A DNA stretch of 64,000 nucleotides from Littorina saxatilis (taxonomy: Eukaryota > Mollusca > Gastropoda > Littorinimorpha > Littorinidae): positions 43,311,732-43,375,731 of the forward strand of contig NC_090253.1 of the NCBI RefSeq assembly GCF_037325665.1, given 5' to 3'. Position 1 is the first letter of the stretch. Every line of letters starts with the position of its first letter. The translations under genes and the position numbers were made by a program. Under the pieces are notes generated by a model that did not search any database, was not told the DNA's origin, and worked only from the letters and a program-made list of their open reading frames with translations. This document shows positions 32,095 to 43,700 of the stretch, piece by piece.

Positions 32095-35000
32095 CTGTCT
32101 GTGTAATGAAGGAGAGAGAGCTGTAGAGTGTGTGTGTATGCGTGCATGTGTGTTGTAAAAATTGATAGATTTTCACTTTCCACTTACTTTCATGTGAGTT
32201 TTCTTCACTGTGTGGTCATATTTTTTTAGTCATTGAAGTGCGTGCAACTGACAAAATTGAAATAATGTTTTTCTGTCTTGTGCACAGGTTCAAATACAAA
32301 CAGGAATATGAGAAGTTCAAACTGACTGTGAGCAATTGAAATGATGTTTTCTGTTTTGTGCACAGGTTCAAATACAAACAGGAATATGAGAAGTTCAAAC
32401 TGACTGCGAGCAATTGAAATGATGTTTTCTGTTTTGTGCACAGGTTCAAATACAAACAGGAATATGAGAAGTTCAAACAGACTGTGAGCAATTGAAATGA
32501 TGTTTTCTGTTTTGTGCACAGGTTCAAATACAAACAGGAATATGAGAAGTTCAAACAGACTGTGAGCAATTGAAATGATGTTTTCTGTTTTGTGCACAGG
32601 TTCAAATACAAACAGGAATATGAGAAGTTCAAACTGACAGTGAGCAACATCATCATGCTCATCTCTCTCTTCACCTACTTCATCCAGTCATACAGGTATG
32701 GTTTTCATTTTTTTCATTTTCATTTTCATTACTTAATTGTCCCATTGCTGGGAAATTCGGGTTGCTTCTTCCCAGTGGAAAGCTAGCAGCAACAGAGTCA
32801 CGCTACCCAGGTGTCTGTGTGTTTAGGTGTAATCAGCCACCTGCACTTATGGCAGAATCACCAAGGTCTTTTACGTGCCACAGTGGCGACACGGGGGAGG
32901 AACATGGATACCATGTCTGAGTCTGCACATACAGTTAACCCCTGTCCGTCCCGGCCCGGATTCGAACCTGTGACCCTCGGATCACAAGTCAAGTGCTCTA
33001 CCAACTGAGCTACCGGGCCCCCAAGCTGCACAAATAGCTACCTCAGAAAGTATATATATATCATATGGCCTGGCGGTTAACGATATGAAAGCACATCTGG
33101 ACAATACGTCCACAGTTCCAAAAAGATAGTGTATATGGATAAAGAAAGTTATGTTACGAAAAAAGGCAAAGAATCATTTATTCAATCTCACCAAAGGAAA
33201 GTGACAAGAACAGAATAAGGAAGGAAATGTGTTTCAGTTTTATGAGAAGAATTGGCTCTCTGAGTTAATATGAGAGAGTGATGGTCTGGTCATGCTTCCA
33301 CTCTTGCCTTGAGAAAAATGCCCTGTTATAAAACTTGTGTAAGTTTCTTTCACTCGGACAATTGTATATTACAGGTTTTTTTTACTTTCAATCACGCCAA
33401 AATCTGTTTCCTTAGTATTTTCTAATAGAACTGGTAGTCTGACTTTTTTTTTTTTACCAAAGAACGACCAAAATGTGTGCCTTTAGATTTTCTTGTGCAC
33501 TTTTTGGTCGTCAAGAACAGTATGTAACAGCCTTTTTGCAATGGTCACTTAACCTAGCAAGTTGCAAATCCAAAAACAAAGTGACTGCCAACGTTCCAAA
33601 ATTAATGTTGTCATTAACAAATGATCCAACACCTTTCTTGGTTTTTTTATTCTAGCAAGTTGCAGAAATGTGAACACTTTGTTGTTTCTCTTGTTCCAGA
33701 TGGGTCGACGCCTTGTTGAACTTTCTGCTGGTCTGGTACTACTGCACCCTGACAATCAGAGAAAGCATTCTTATCGTCAATGGCTCAAGGTACCACTGTT
33801 TGTGATCTCTCAGTTTTTTTTTTTTGTGTGTGTGATTTTTATTTTGTTTTGAAGAGAAAAAGCAAATAGTGATTACAAAAGTCATGTTTCGGTGCAGACG
33901 TCCTAGTATGCATAAGTCCTGATGTTTTTTTCAAACGAATAAAATACTTGTACTTTATGAGTTTTCAGAATATTCACAGTGTGCGCATTAACAAAAACAT
34001 TGTTACTGCCGATGTTATACGGTAACAAGAAACTAAGCGACAGCTTTTCATATAAGACTCAGTTTTAATGCCCAGCACTTAATTGATGTCTTCCTTCTTT
34101 TTAGGTAGGGGGGGAGGGGGGGGGAGGAGAGAGAGAGGGGGGTGTTCCCCTGTAGTGGTACTATAGTGGAATAGTAGATTGCCTCGCTAGCATCTTGCAA
34201 GCGAGTTTCATCGACAATTTTGAGATAAGTTAGTTATCTGTATCTTAAAGGCACAGTGCAGCTCACACTCACAGCCTTCATTTTGCGTTTTTGTTGCAGC
34301 TGAGTGCATTTACAGTTCAAAAATCCTCCTATGGTAGTAAAACAAACCCAAAATTACCCAACGACGACATCTGTGAAGCTCGACAGTTTCTTGTTCACGC
34401 GAGTGCATAAATTACCTAGTTATTACGTGGTGTTTGGTTGGAGTTCGATTCAACTGAGTGATTCCGGCCTCCATTTTGTTTTACACAAACTCATGATGAC
34501 GTCTGACATAGTTTGCTAGTGACGTGTCTTTTTGTGCATGATGTGGTGATCTACCTGATCTAAATTTAGATCCAAAAATAGGCCAAGACCAGCCGGGTCC
34601 GAGTACAAAATTAATTCGTAAAAAAATCGCAGTTCTTGACTCTTTGGGTGCAAGTCAATGAAACTTGGTAGTTCTTCTAACGGATAGCTGCCTGAGGTAT
34701 GACTAAAAGCCCCAGGGGCTCCGTGCACCTGGATTTGACAAGTTCAGTACCTTTAAGTGTTTGTCTCTGTCTACTTAAAAGACTTAACACTGTGTCAACG
34801 TTCTGTAAATGTAATGTTTTGTCATAAATTAAACGTTCCAATAACCTACCATTCTTGTTTTTTTCTTGCATTATAGTACAAACATAAAGGTTACCCTTTT
34901 TACATCTTGTATTATTTTAAGCCCTGAAAGATGCCTTCTTTAACTTGTAAACTATCACGGAACTGCCGTAGAGCTGTCCAGGCTTCAAGCAAAACCTGAA

Positions 35001-38000
35001 ACAGTTAAAGCTCCAGTGGTTAAGCATATTAACACACAAATGTCCCTCATAGGTCAGTGGCCTGTGGGGACTTTAAACCCCAATTAGTTCAGAACAGTGG
35101 TATCTGCAATTTGTGGCCCCTCCGATGAGGGGACACCTCACTCAAAAGGACACCATCTGTTGTCCATTATCTCCACCAAAATATACCTGTCGTGACAGGC
35201 CACCTGCAATGTAGGGGCATTTTTGGATGGTCCCAAAGGTGTTCTTTCATCGCAGGTACCACTGTATTCTCCATGCTGACAGATTCGTCTGATTTTAAAC
35301 ATTATCCACTGTCAACCCTGGAACGGTGCATTTCATAGTATCTGTGTCTATTTGCAGAATAAAGGGCTGGTGGCTGACTCATCATTTCGTCTCCACTGTG
35401 TGTGCTGGTATCAGTCTCATCTGGTGAGTGCAAGTAGCAGTTTTTATCACATTAGGTTCGAATGACTGTCAAGTGAGGAATATTCTAATCGAGTGCACGA
35501 AGCACGACAATCACCTTTGGACGCGAAGGCCAGTCAAACAGAATTGAGAATTTTAGAGCTAATTTGATAGCCCTTTAAAAACTGGGCAATTCCAACGTAA
35601 CTGACGTGGCATTCACACACGTTTAACTTAACCCAAACTTATAAGAAAAACATTTATTGATCCCACAATGATGTTTTGCAATCCAACTCTGGCCAATGTA
35701 TGTATGTATGATGAGATGTGGTAAAAAGTATAAAAAAAACATTTTACTGCGGCCATTTATAAGAGCGTAACTGACGTGGCAAAAATTATCACTTGATTTC
35801 AGATGGCTACATACAAATCAGAAATTCTGTGAAGTGTTTCAAGTTAGACTCTCAAACTTTTCTGTATCTAAGCATGAAATACTGTTCTTGAAAATGGCAT
35901 AAAAGCATAAACCAAGAAAATCAACAGATCTTCACAAATTTGAAATGAAATTGTAACTGACGTGGCGGCTGTGAACGTAACTGACGTGTCCTGTGAAAAC
36001 AAAAACGTAAAATCAGTTGTAAAGCTTAATGAAAACAAACTGAACACATAAAATGGATTGTTTTGACTTTTAATTAGAAGCAACATGAAAATTGAACATA
36101 TCTTTCATTCATACTTATGATTCCAATAACAAAAATTCAAAATGTTCCAACGTAACTGACGTGGCATTCACACACGTTTAACTTAACCCAAACTTATAAG
36201 AAAAACATTATTGATCCCACAATGATGTTTTGCAATCCAACTCTGGCCAATGTATGTATGTATGATGAGATGTGGCAAAAAGTATAATTTAAAACATTTT
36301 ACTGCGGCCATTTATAAGAGCGTAACTGATGTGGCAAAAATTATCACTTGATTTCAGATGGCTAGATACAAATCAGAAATTCTGTGTCAAAGTGTTTCAA
36401 GTTAGACTCTCAAACTTTTCTGTATCTTAGCATGAAATACTGTTCTTGAAAATGGCATAAAAGCATAAACCAAGAAAATCAACAGATCTTCACAAATTTG
36501 AAATGAAATTGTAACTGACGTGGCGGCTGTGAACGTAACTGACGTGTCCTGTGAAAACAAAAACGTAAAATCAGTTGTAAAGCTTAATGAAAACAAACTG
36601 AACACATAAAATGGATTGTTTTGACTTTTAATTAGAAGCAACATGGAAATTGAACATATCTTTCATTCATACTTATATGATTTCAATAACAAAAATTCAA
36701 AATGTAGACTTTCTTTGCTACACTAAAGAAAAGATTGAAATCAAAAATGACTCGTCAGGAAAAAAATAAATTAACAGAGATTGGTACTATTATCATTACT
36801 ATGAGAACTAAAATGAATAAGCATTTTGTAAACTGAAATTAACTTTAAAACCTGAGAAAATGATGAAACGTTTGAAAAAAAAAGGATGTAGTTGACGTGA
36901 ACTCGCTAATTATCCATCATAACTACAACTTCAGCAAGGATTCTGCGAGATTGCATTGCACACTGACTGGAACACTGACAACCATTCTCATGAGGCTTTG
37001 CTGTCTGATCAAACAAGAACTTAATAAATCCAGTAAACTTCAACAGTTTCGTCCATCACAGCTTAAATTTTATGTGATCAAAAAGTCTTCCAGTTTTCAA
37101 AGACCTGTTTCTCGTCCATCACGGTAAATGTAACAGAAAGTCTTCCTGTTTTTGAAGGTTTCTCAAATCTTTTATTTTAGAGTTGAAAACCTGTCCTGAA
37201 TATCCTTCACAGATGAGCATGTGAACTTTCCACAACCTTGGAGTTCAACTGGCCCAAAGAACACATTTGTGTGAAAGACTTGGTCAGAATCATCTTTTTT
37301 TGGCCAGTAAAAATGCAGCTCTCCATCTTCAGACATTTGATGAAGAAATTTCATTGAAAAGAACCCCGATTTCTTTCCATCGCCAAGAACTCGACCAATG
37401 TAAAACCGATCAACATAATCAACTGCATAGTATTGTTCAGGTTTTATTTCTTTTTCGTGACAGAGATTTCCTTTCAGTGCTTTTTACACTTTCCGACTTT
37501 CTTCTTTGTAGCGTCCACTTCTTCCTGCATCTTTTTTGTTGCTCCTTGTTTTTCTCCTTGACTTTATCTTTTGCTTCTTCAGACAAACGTTGTCTGTACA
37601 GCTGCATGCGCTGCGCTGCTGTCTTTGGTGGCATAGCTCAATCTCAAGAAGATAAACTATAATTTGTTAGTCACTTGGAATGCTGATGATTCAAGAGTAG
37701 GCTGGATTTTCTTCCATGGATACATTGTTGAAACATAGTCTGAAACTAACTCAGCATAATTTATTTAAATGTGAACAGATTACAAACTAAAATCTGCTCT
37801 ATTTCCATGTCAATTATGTTCAAGTGCCACGTCAGTTACACCAATGCCACGTCAGTTACATTGAAATGCCACGTCAGTTACATTGAAGTGCCACGTCAGT
37901 TACAACAAATCTTGGTACATTTAGGCTTTCTATATTCCTTGGGTGAATATTCAAGAATACCCAAAATTTTGATTTTAATGTTCCATTCCTTAGTTCAGGA

Positions 38001-40490
38001 TTAAAACAAACACTATCAAAACGTAACTGACGTGTCTTTCACCTGGAGTGATCTTTCCTATCCAATTTTGCCAACAATAAAGCTAGCAAATCTAAACTAA
38101 GTATGCTTTATTGAAAGGATAGACTGTCTGTCCTCTATTGGAGTGAAAAAGTTTTAGAAAAAAAACTATAAGATGCTAAGACACCCACCTTTTCTCTGCT
38201 CCTCCATATATTTTTACAGCTAAAAACAAAATGGCTGCCATCAAGGGAAATCACTCAGATGAAAAGTTCAAAAGCCAAGATATCTGAAGCTGAGTTATCT
38301 GTTAATTATACTGTAGTAAGAAATCAATCCTAACTTCAATATGAAATTTTACTCCAGGTGATCACTTTTTGTTGGAATTGCCCAGAACTGCCATAGGTAC
38401 GCGAAGGTTCCCAAGAGCATACAAGGTGAAAACAGCAGCCAGACCACATCACAAACAGCTAATCCACATCTAACTGGTGTGCTGTCTTCCAACGTTCGAA
38501 AAACGTTGAGCTACTATGAATTGCCCACACTTTGGCAGGGAGACAACTCCATCAATGCATAGCAACAAGGGGGACTACATAAAGTTTATTTTTTTAAATG
38601 TTTGTTCCCATGGAGTTTAATCTTGTACTGTGTGTAAAATGTGTCTGTTGCCATCGTCAGCTGCATAAAATGAAAATGAGACTAGCACGCTTGCACGCAC
38701 ACAAGCGGAAGAAAAGTCGATCTATGGTTTGAACAGGGAAGAGTTTTGTTTGTTGGTGTTTAGGAGGTTTTATTCCTCTTTGATTCTAAATTATAGACAG
38801 TTTGAAGTATGCACACTGTTTTTGTCAAATGAGAGCAATAATTGTCTTCTTGCAAGCAATAACAAGATAGAGTGAGAACCATGTCATGTTTCATTTGAAT
38901 TTTACTATCATTTTACAGTTTTTTTACGATTATTTTACTGTTTTTCTTTTGCAGGCCTGAAGGGGAAACATATCAGAAGTTTCGAACAACGTACATACTG
39001 TTCACTTTCTACTTGAGTAAGTACAGAAGAGTGTTTTGTTCATGTTCATTTTAAAATTAAAAATGTCTTTCTACACACAAAATGTAAACATTTTGATTCG
39101 AACTTCTGGATTCAAAATAAGAAATTATTTGTTAGAAAAGAAAATACCAGTTTAAGTTTCCTGTGATGTTTCAACACAGTGGCACTGGCAGCCTGGCAAA
39201 GTCAGAAAGTGTAAATGGTGAATGTAGTGATCCAAACACAGATGGACTGCTAACGTTCCAAAATTCAGAATCAATAAACAAGAATTGTAGGTTAATGGAA
39301 CATTTAATTGTTAACAAAACAAAACATTACATTTACTAGTACGTTGACCTCTATTATCAGTAGTAATTACCTCACTGGCATCTTGAAAGCGAGTTACATT
39401 CACGTCCCCCCGCGGGTTAGGGGGAAGAATTTACCCGATGCTCCCCAGCATGTCGTAAGAGGCGACTAACGGATTCTGTTTCTCTTTTTACCCTTGTTAA
39501 GTGTTTCTTGTATAGAATATAGTCAATTTTTGTAAAGATTTTAGTCAAGCAGTATGTAAGAAATGTTAAGTCCTTTGTACTGGAAACTTGCATTCTCCCA
39601 GTAAGGTAATACATTGTACTACGTTGCAAGCCCCTGGAGCAAATTTTTGATTAGTGCTTTTGTGAACAAGAAACAATTGACAAGTGGCTCTATCCCCTCT
39701 CCCCCCTTTCCCCATCGCGATATAACCTTCGTGGTTGAAAATGACGTTAAACACCAAATAAAGTAAAGAAAGTTACATCCACGCTTCTAAGATAAGTTCA
39801 TTATTTGTATCATAAGTCTCTGTCTACTTCAAAGACCATTGGGTCGACGTACTAGCAAATGTAACGTTTTGTTTTGTTAACAATAAACGTTCCATTAACC
39901 TAAAATTCTTGTTTTTTGATGGTGAATGTAGTGAATTAAATGTCACGGTCACTGGTGTAGTGGTGTCATTGCAATCTCAAAACCAAACTGTGTAGGTTTT
40001 GGGTTGATTTGAGGCCAGCTTGTGCTGGGGAGTATATATCCCTTGAAATAAATTCAAGTGAAAAAGGTGATGTTCTGGACATGATAATGTCATTACATTT
40101 GATGCAAACAGGCCGAGTGAGTACAGTGGAACCCCCCTTTTAAGACCTTTAAAAAACTGAGACAATCAGCTCTTAAAAAGGAGGAAGTCTTAAAATGGGG
40201 GTAAATTTACAAAGGCAATGAACTGAAAATCTGAGAAAACAGGGGGGGGGGGGGGGGGGTCTTGAAAGGAGGCTTCCACTCTATTACAATCAAGATCCCC
40301 ATTTTGCATCAAGCTTTGTCAAGCTGTGGGAGAGGACACACAATTAAAGATCCCCAAATGCACACCAGCTGAAGTGAACGCTTGTTTCTTTCCACAGCTT
40401 TTGTGTACGCACTGCAGTACTACTACCAGAGCGGGTGCCTGTACCGACTGAGGTGTCTGGGGCAGGGACACACTATGGACATCACTGTTG
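25492..40490 (+). CDS. TMEM120: TMEM120 transmembrane protein, exons 1-9 (left copy)
   Basis: Homologue of vertebrate TMEM120A/B: nuclear-envelope/ER membrane proteins with an ELOVL-like fold, linked to adipocyte differentiation and CoA binding. Exons: 25492-25563, 25909-26027, 28855-28971, 31492-31551, 32600-32695, 33700-33789, 35358-35423, 38955-39016 and 40398-40490. All are GT-AG and in phase, giving about 258 residues of an expected 340. Residues 1-120 are charged and coiled-coil-like ([30 protein letters not shown]). Membrane segments follow: [14 protein letters not shown], then [31 protein letters not shown], and the [18 protein letters not shown] region. The final exons are absent: only 38 bp follow exon 9 before the 200-N gap. 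The start codon sits in caaaATGGCGGac, close to the YY1 consensus often found at such starts. Confidence 0.93.
26766..27827. mobile_element. piggyBac-like element, 1.06 kb, inside the SINE
   Basis: Bounded by TTAA (26762-26765 and 27828-27831). Ends are CACTATTGTGAC and, inverted, CACTTTCGCGAC. The minus-strand frame from 27607 begins with an acidic region ([13 protein letters not shown], then [18 protein letters not shown]) like the N-terminus of piggyBac transposases. The DDD catalytic part is absent. A non-autonomous deletion derivative is the likely reading. Confidence 0.65.
27895..28766 (-). mobile_element. 872-bp retroposon with near-complete tRNA head and poly-A tail
   Basis: Flanked by cgatgtctt (27886-27894 and 28767-28775). 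The minus-strand 5' end is a tRNA-like gcccctgtagcgcagtggtt with B-box gggttcgaatccc. The other end is about 17 T on the plus strand (a poly-A tail). At 872 bp it is unusually long for a SINE, and no RT domain is seen. Confidence 0.75.
29242..29755 (+). mobile_element. SINE, GGCCGAGTGGTAACGC-like family, left arm only
   Basis: Inserted between tattgtgtaaggtc and aaggtcggtgag, so aaggtc is a likely target duplication. The right arm (about 55895-55915) has the empty site. Downstream, a 90-bp host segment is tandemly doubled (29756-29930) in the left arm only. Confidence 0.75.
29928..30705 (-). mobile_element. Family B element rich in TCAAGGTCA, left-arm copy
   Basis: On the minus strand it starts AACAAG plus the hairpin AAGGGCAAAGCCC, then CGACTCACATGC. 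It ends GCATGTGAGTCAAAAA, so GACTCACATGC is a subterminal inverted repeat. A (GTCC)n tandem lies near that end, and there are eight exact TCAAGGTCA sites on either strand. The right arm lacks it at this site and has copies elsewhere (48959-49782 and 54450-55621). Confidence 0.75.
32033..32092. repeat. (GT)n microsatellite in TMEM120 intron 4
   Basis: About 60 bp of GT repeats. The counterpart in the right arm is at about 53390-53444. Confidence 0.95.
32286..32676 (+). repeat. 78-bp tandem array spanning the intron 4/exon 5 boundary
   Basis: Five units of 78 bp (starts 32286, 32364, 32442, 32520 and 32598). Each carries a 3' splice site (ttttgtgcacag|G) and the first 40-50 bases of exon 5. 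Only the last unit continues into the true exon. The first four have TGA shortly after the exon-like segment. The right arm has only two units (acceptors near 52304 and 52382). Confidence 0.92.
32720..33022 (-). mobile_element. tRNA-headed SINE shared by both arms (left copy)
   Basis: The minus strand begins GCCCGGTAGCTCAGTTGG with B-box GGTTCGAATCC and ends in the gacaattaagtaatgaaaa-type tail. The same element occupies the same place in the right arm (51885-52190), so it predates separation of the two copies. Confidence 0.85.
34249..34752 (+). mobile_element. piggyBac-type TTAA MITE (family D), intact, left arm only
   Basis: Flanked by TTAA at 34245-34248 and 34753-34756. TIR is AGGCACAGTGC at the left and ...CAGTACCT at the right. 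The right arm shows a single TTAA at 48094-48097 in otherwise matching sequence: a clean empty site. Non-coding, 504 bp. Confidence 0.88.
35586..38394. mobile_element. 2.8-kb TIR element with 13 GTAACTGACGTG-type motifs
   Basis: Perfect 15-bp terminal inverted repeats, CTGGGCAATTCCAAC and its complement. The motif GTAACTGACGTGGC or a close form occurs at about 35597, 35767, 35953, 35977, 36152, 36322, 36511, 36535 and 38022. It is inverted at about 37826, 37846, 37869 and 37891. The left third is a direct duplication with a period of about 555 bp. Two minus-strand coding remnants lie inside. Target duplication is ambiguous (AA, or AACTG if the TIR is taken shorter). Present only in the left arm. 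Confidence 0.75.
37172..37634 (-). pseudogene. Coding remnant inside the 2.8-kb TIR element
   Basis: The first part (from 37634) reads [20 protein letters not shown] followed by a strongly basic, helix-like stretch. The second part, in another frame, reads [14 protein letters not shown], then [15 protein letters not shown], and ends at a stop at 37172. By memory, the basic start with an YRxRL motif and a C-terminal W-P-x-x-D-D motif occur together in uncharacterised fish and invertebrate repeat-encoded proteins. The middle of such proteins is missing. The function is unknown, and no transposase catalytic residues are visible. Confidence 0.4.
39405..39770 (+). mobile_element. Full-length SINE of the CACCAAATAAAG-tail family, left arm
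   Basis: Starts tccccccgcgggttaggggg, followed by agcatgtcgtaagaggcgac. It ends acaccaaataaagtaaaga. Flanked by agttacattcacg (39392-39404) and agttacatccacg (39771-39783), a target duplication with one mismatch. It lies in TMEM120 intron 8. Confidence 0.85.
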
Positions 40491-40528
40491 GTTAGTGCCT
40501 CCATCTTCTTGACCCGTTAACCTTATCA

Positions 40529-40728
40529 NNNNNNNNNNNNNNNNNNNNNNNNNNNNNNNNNNNNNNNNNNNNNNNNNNNNNNNNNNNNNNNNNNNNNNNN
40601 NNNNNNNNNNNNNNNNNNNNNNNNNNNNNNNNNNNNNNNNNNNNNNNNNNNNNNNNNNNNNNNNNNNNNNNNNNNNNNNNNNNNNNNNNNNNNNNNNNNN
40701 NNNNNNNNNNNNNNNNNNNNNNNNNNNN
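40529..40728. other. Assembly gap 1 (200 N)
   Basis: Exactly 200 N, a fixed-length scaffold join, so true distance and orientation across it are not sequence-supported. The TMEM120 left copy ends 38 bp before it. Confidence 0.99.
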
Positions 40729-43700
40729 AAAGTGGAGGCAGAGGCCCCTGCCTTAAGCAAAGAGCTTCGGACAGAATCCAGGCGTGAAGGCTCAGGATCC
40801 GCGGATCTTCGTGGGGGATGCCTGACCGAGGCTGAACAAGATCTCCCTTTTTCACGGCGAGAGGGATCGGGGGCCGAACTGCTAGACGCAGCAAGTCTGG
40901 AAACCAGTGCTGGCTTGGCCAAAGAGGAGCGACCAGAACCAGCGCTGGTTTCTCCAAGTCGACCTTTCTTAGTACCTTGCCCAAAAGGCAGAACGGAGGG
41001 AAGGCATACGCTGTCAGGTTTGTCCAGTCTATTTCCAATGCATTTACCTTCCAGGCCAGAGCATCCGGGAAGGGGGACACAAAGAGAGGAAGTCTCGCCG
41101 AGAACCTCGTGGCAAACAGGTCGATCTTGGGCTTGTCTACCTGAGCCCAGAGACGCTGTAGGGCATGGTGTGAAAGAGTCCATTCTGAGTGAACCACCTT
41201 GTCCCCTCTGCTCAAAGTGTCCGCAAGGACGTTCAGACTGCCCCTCAGATACACGGCTGAAAGCAGAATGTCTTGAGTGTGACACCAGGTCAGAAGACAG
41301 CAAGCTTTGTCTGACAGACTGGGAGAACGCGTCCCCCCCTGTCTGTTCACATAGGCCGCCACAGTGGTGTTGTCTGTGTGGAGCCTGACATGCTTGCCCA
41401 CCAGAAAAGGCCTGAACGCATGCAGCGCCAAAGAGACGGCCTCCAACTCTAGCACATTGATGTGCAGGTAGGACTGGGATGAGTCCCAAACCCCTGACAC
41501 CGTCTGCTCGTCTAGATGAGCTCCCCACCCCATCAGAGAGGCGTCCGTGAAGAGCTCGCTCTCTGGAGGCTTGCGAACAATGGGCACTCCCTGGAACAAC
41601 AGAGGGAGCAACCAAATGCGAGTTGTGCGCAGAAACCATGAACCCAGAGCTATCTGAAGATTCCAGCCTTGGGATGACTGATCCCAACGAGCCTGCAGAG
41701 CAGACTGGAAAGGCCTCTTGTGAACCCGGCCTAACGGGATGAGAGTCGCCATTGAATCCATTTGGCCCAGAACCGAGGCCAGAACCCGCACACTGGCCCG
41801 ATTCTCTCCGTAAAGAGAACGTATCAGATCCTGGAGCTTGTCGATCCTTCTCTGAGAAGGACGGACAGACCAGTTTCGGGTGTCGAAATCCATGCCCAGA
41901 TAAACAAAGTTCTGAGATGGCACCAACTCCGACTTTACCAGGTTTATCGAGAATCCTAGCTGCGAGGCCTGACTGAGCACTCCCCGAGTGTGAGCCTCGC
42001 AACGCTCTTTGTCCTGATGGAGGATCAACCAATCGTCCAAATATGCTCTGAGACGAACACCGTTCTTTCTTACCAGAGCACAAAGCTGTCTGACGATCAT
42101 CGTAAAGATCCACGGCGCTAGAGACAGGCCAAAAGGAAGGGCCCTGAACTGATATACTCTGTCTCCCCAGGGGAAGCGCAGCCACTTTCTGTCTGCTACA
42201 TGCATCAGCACATGAAAGTATGCATCTGTGAGATCGACAGACGTCGCCCAGTCCCCCGGACGCAGAGCCTCCCGAACTGAGGTCGTAGTCTCCATCGTGA
42301 ACTTGATAGCCCGTAAGAACTTGTTGAGGGCTGACAAATCCAAGACAGGCCTCCAAGCCCCCGAGGCTTTTGGCACTACAAAAAGTCTGCCGTAAAACCC
42401 CGGGGACTGTAAGTCCGTGACCTCCTCTATTGCTCCCTTGAGCAGAAGAGCAGTCACCTCCTTTTGCACGGCGGCCCTTGCCTCCGAATCCCTTGGAGCC
42501 CTGCATGGCGGAATTATCCTGGTCAGAGGTGCCTTCTCCCCTGACCAGAGAAGCCGGAATCCCGAACTCACTATCCCGGTAACCCACTTGCTGTCCACTA
42601 GCTGCAGCCAGGAAGTGAGGGCCCTGGATGGGCCGCCCGCTACAACCAGTGCGGGGGCTACCGGGATGAGAGGTTCGGGAACACATCATTGGGGGTGAGG
42701 CTTGCGCCCCGACCCCCTAGATCCTCCAAAAGATTGACCCCTCTTAGGGTAAGGAGCCCCGCGGCCCCTACCCCTCGAAGCGAAAGACTGCTTTTGTGAC
42801 TTGCCACCGCCGCCAGAAGAAGAGTTCTGAGGCTTGCTGGCGGTCTGAGTCTGAGGCTTAGGAACCTTCTGGAAACCTTGTAGCGCAAGGTGAGAGAAAG
42901 CAATGTCCCTTGCATCCTGTGACTCTTTCTGGAACGCGTCAATGGACGACTGACCCAAAAGAGCCCCGTCCGTGAACGGAGAGACCTTCAAGCTCTCCAC
43001 ATTAGCCCTGTCCCGAATCCTGGAACCTGCCAAAAAGGCAGATCTCCTGGAGTGAACTGCATGGGCATAAAGTTTAGCCGAAAGAGACATCTGTTCTTTC
43101 GAAACCTTAGCCAGCGTGGAGAGAAGGGTGGTGACATCCAAAGCCGAAGCGTCGAACCTGAACTCGAAAGGGTCAAGTGATGTGGCGATTGACCTTGACA
43201 ACGACCTTTGTAGAGACTCTGACACAGAAGAGAGCTCCAACAACGACCTGCCCGCTTCTTCAATAGCCGCAAGCGACGCGTCAGTAAAAGGAACAGGCTT
43301 GTCCTTACTGTACGTGTCCTCGCGCAACACAGCCATTCCCGGTGACACCGGAAGCACGGCCGACGGCAGGGCGAATGACTCAATTAAGTTGACTGACTGA
43401 GGGGCAAACCTGCAATTCGAGGAACCAGAAACTTGACCCCCGGGCTTCGCAAGCCAGTCCATAACATCGTCCGGAGCCTCCCCATGTTGCAACAACAGAG
43501 GCACCGGCGGACCACGTTTGGCCTTAAAGACGTTTGCCATTTCGTAGGCAATTGACGAAGATTCGCGGAATCGGAACTGAGGTTTCTGCTCTCGAGCCGA
43601 CCGGAAATCATCAAAGGCAGAACGAGGTGGTGGAAGCTTTGACCTACTTTCAGCCACCCCTTCAGGAAAATACTTAAATGCCGTCTCGGCGGCCAGCGCC

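Larger units (their letters stand above)
35475..38600 (+). repeat. Family C relative in TMEM120 intron 7, split by a DNA element
   Basis: 35490-35590 (atcacctttggacgcgaagg, agccctttaaaaact) and 38388-38470 (cagccagaccacatcacaaac) match adjacent parts of the repeats at 18431-20661. They are separated by the element at 35586-38394. Outer limits are approximate. Confidence 0.6.
25084..40528. repeat. Left arm of a large inverted duplication
   Basis: From about 25084 (gcagaaaaacaagcta) to the edge of gap 1 this is the reverse complement of about 45247-58050. TMEM120 exons 1-9, splice sites and much intron sequence match at very high identity. Exon 6 with its flanks is identical over about 150 bp compared by eye. 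The arms differ by whole-element insertions. The left arm is about 2.6 kb longer. Confidence 0.92.

Noticed and set aside
32216-32674. 152-residue repetitive frame on the minus strand
   Set aside because: Antisense of the 78-bp tandem array. The period is a multiple of three, so the frame stays open by geometry.
35586-38394. CRISPR-like repeats (GTAACTGACGTGG)
   Set aside because: Irregular spacing, both orientations, short unit, and bounded by TIRs in a eukaryotic intron.
40482-42689. 735-residue minus-strand frame overlapping the reverse transcriptase
   Set aside because: An alternative frame of the DIRS region with no domain. The RT/RNase H motifs are in the other frame.
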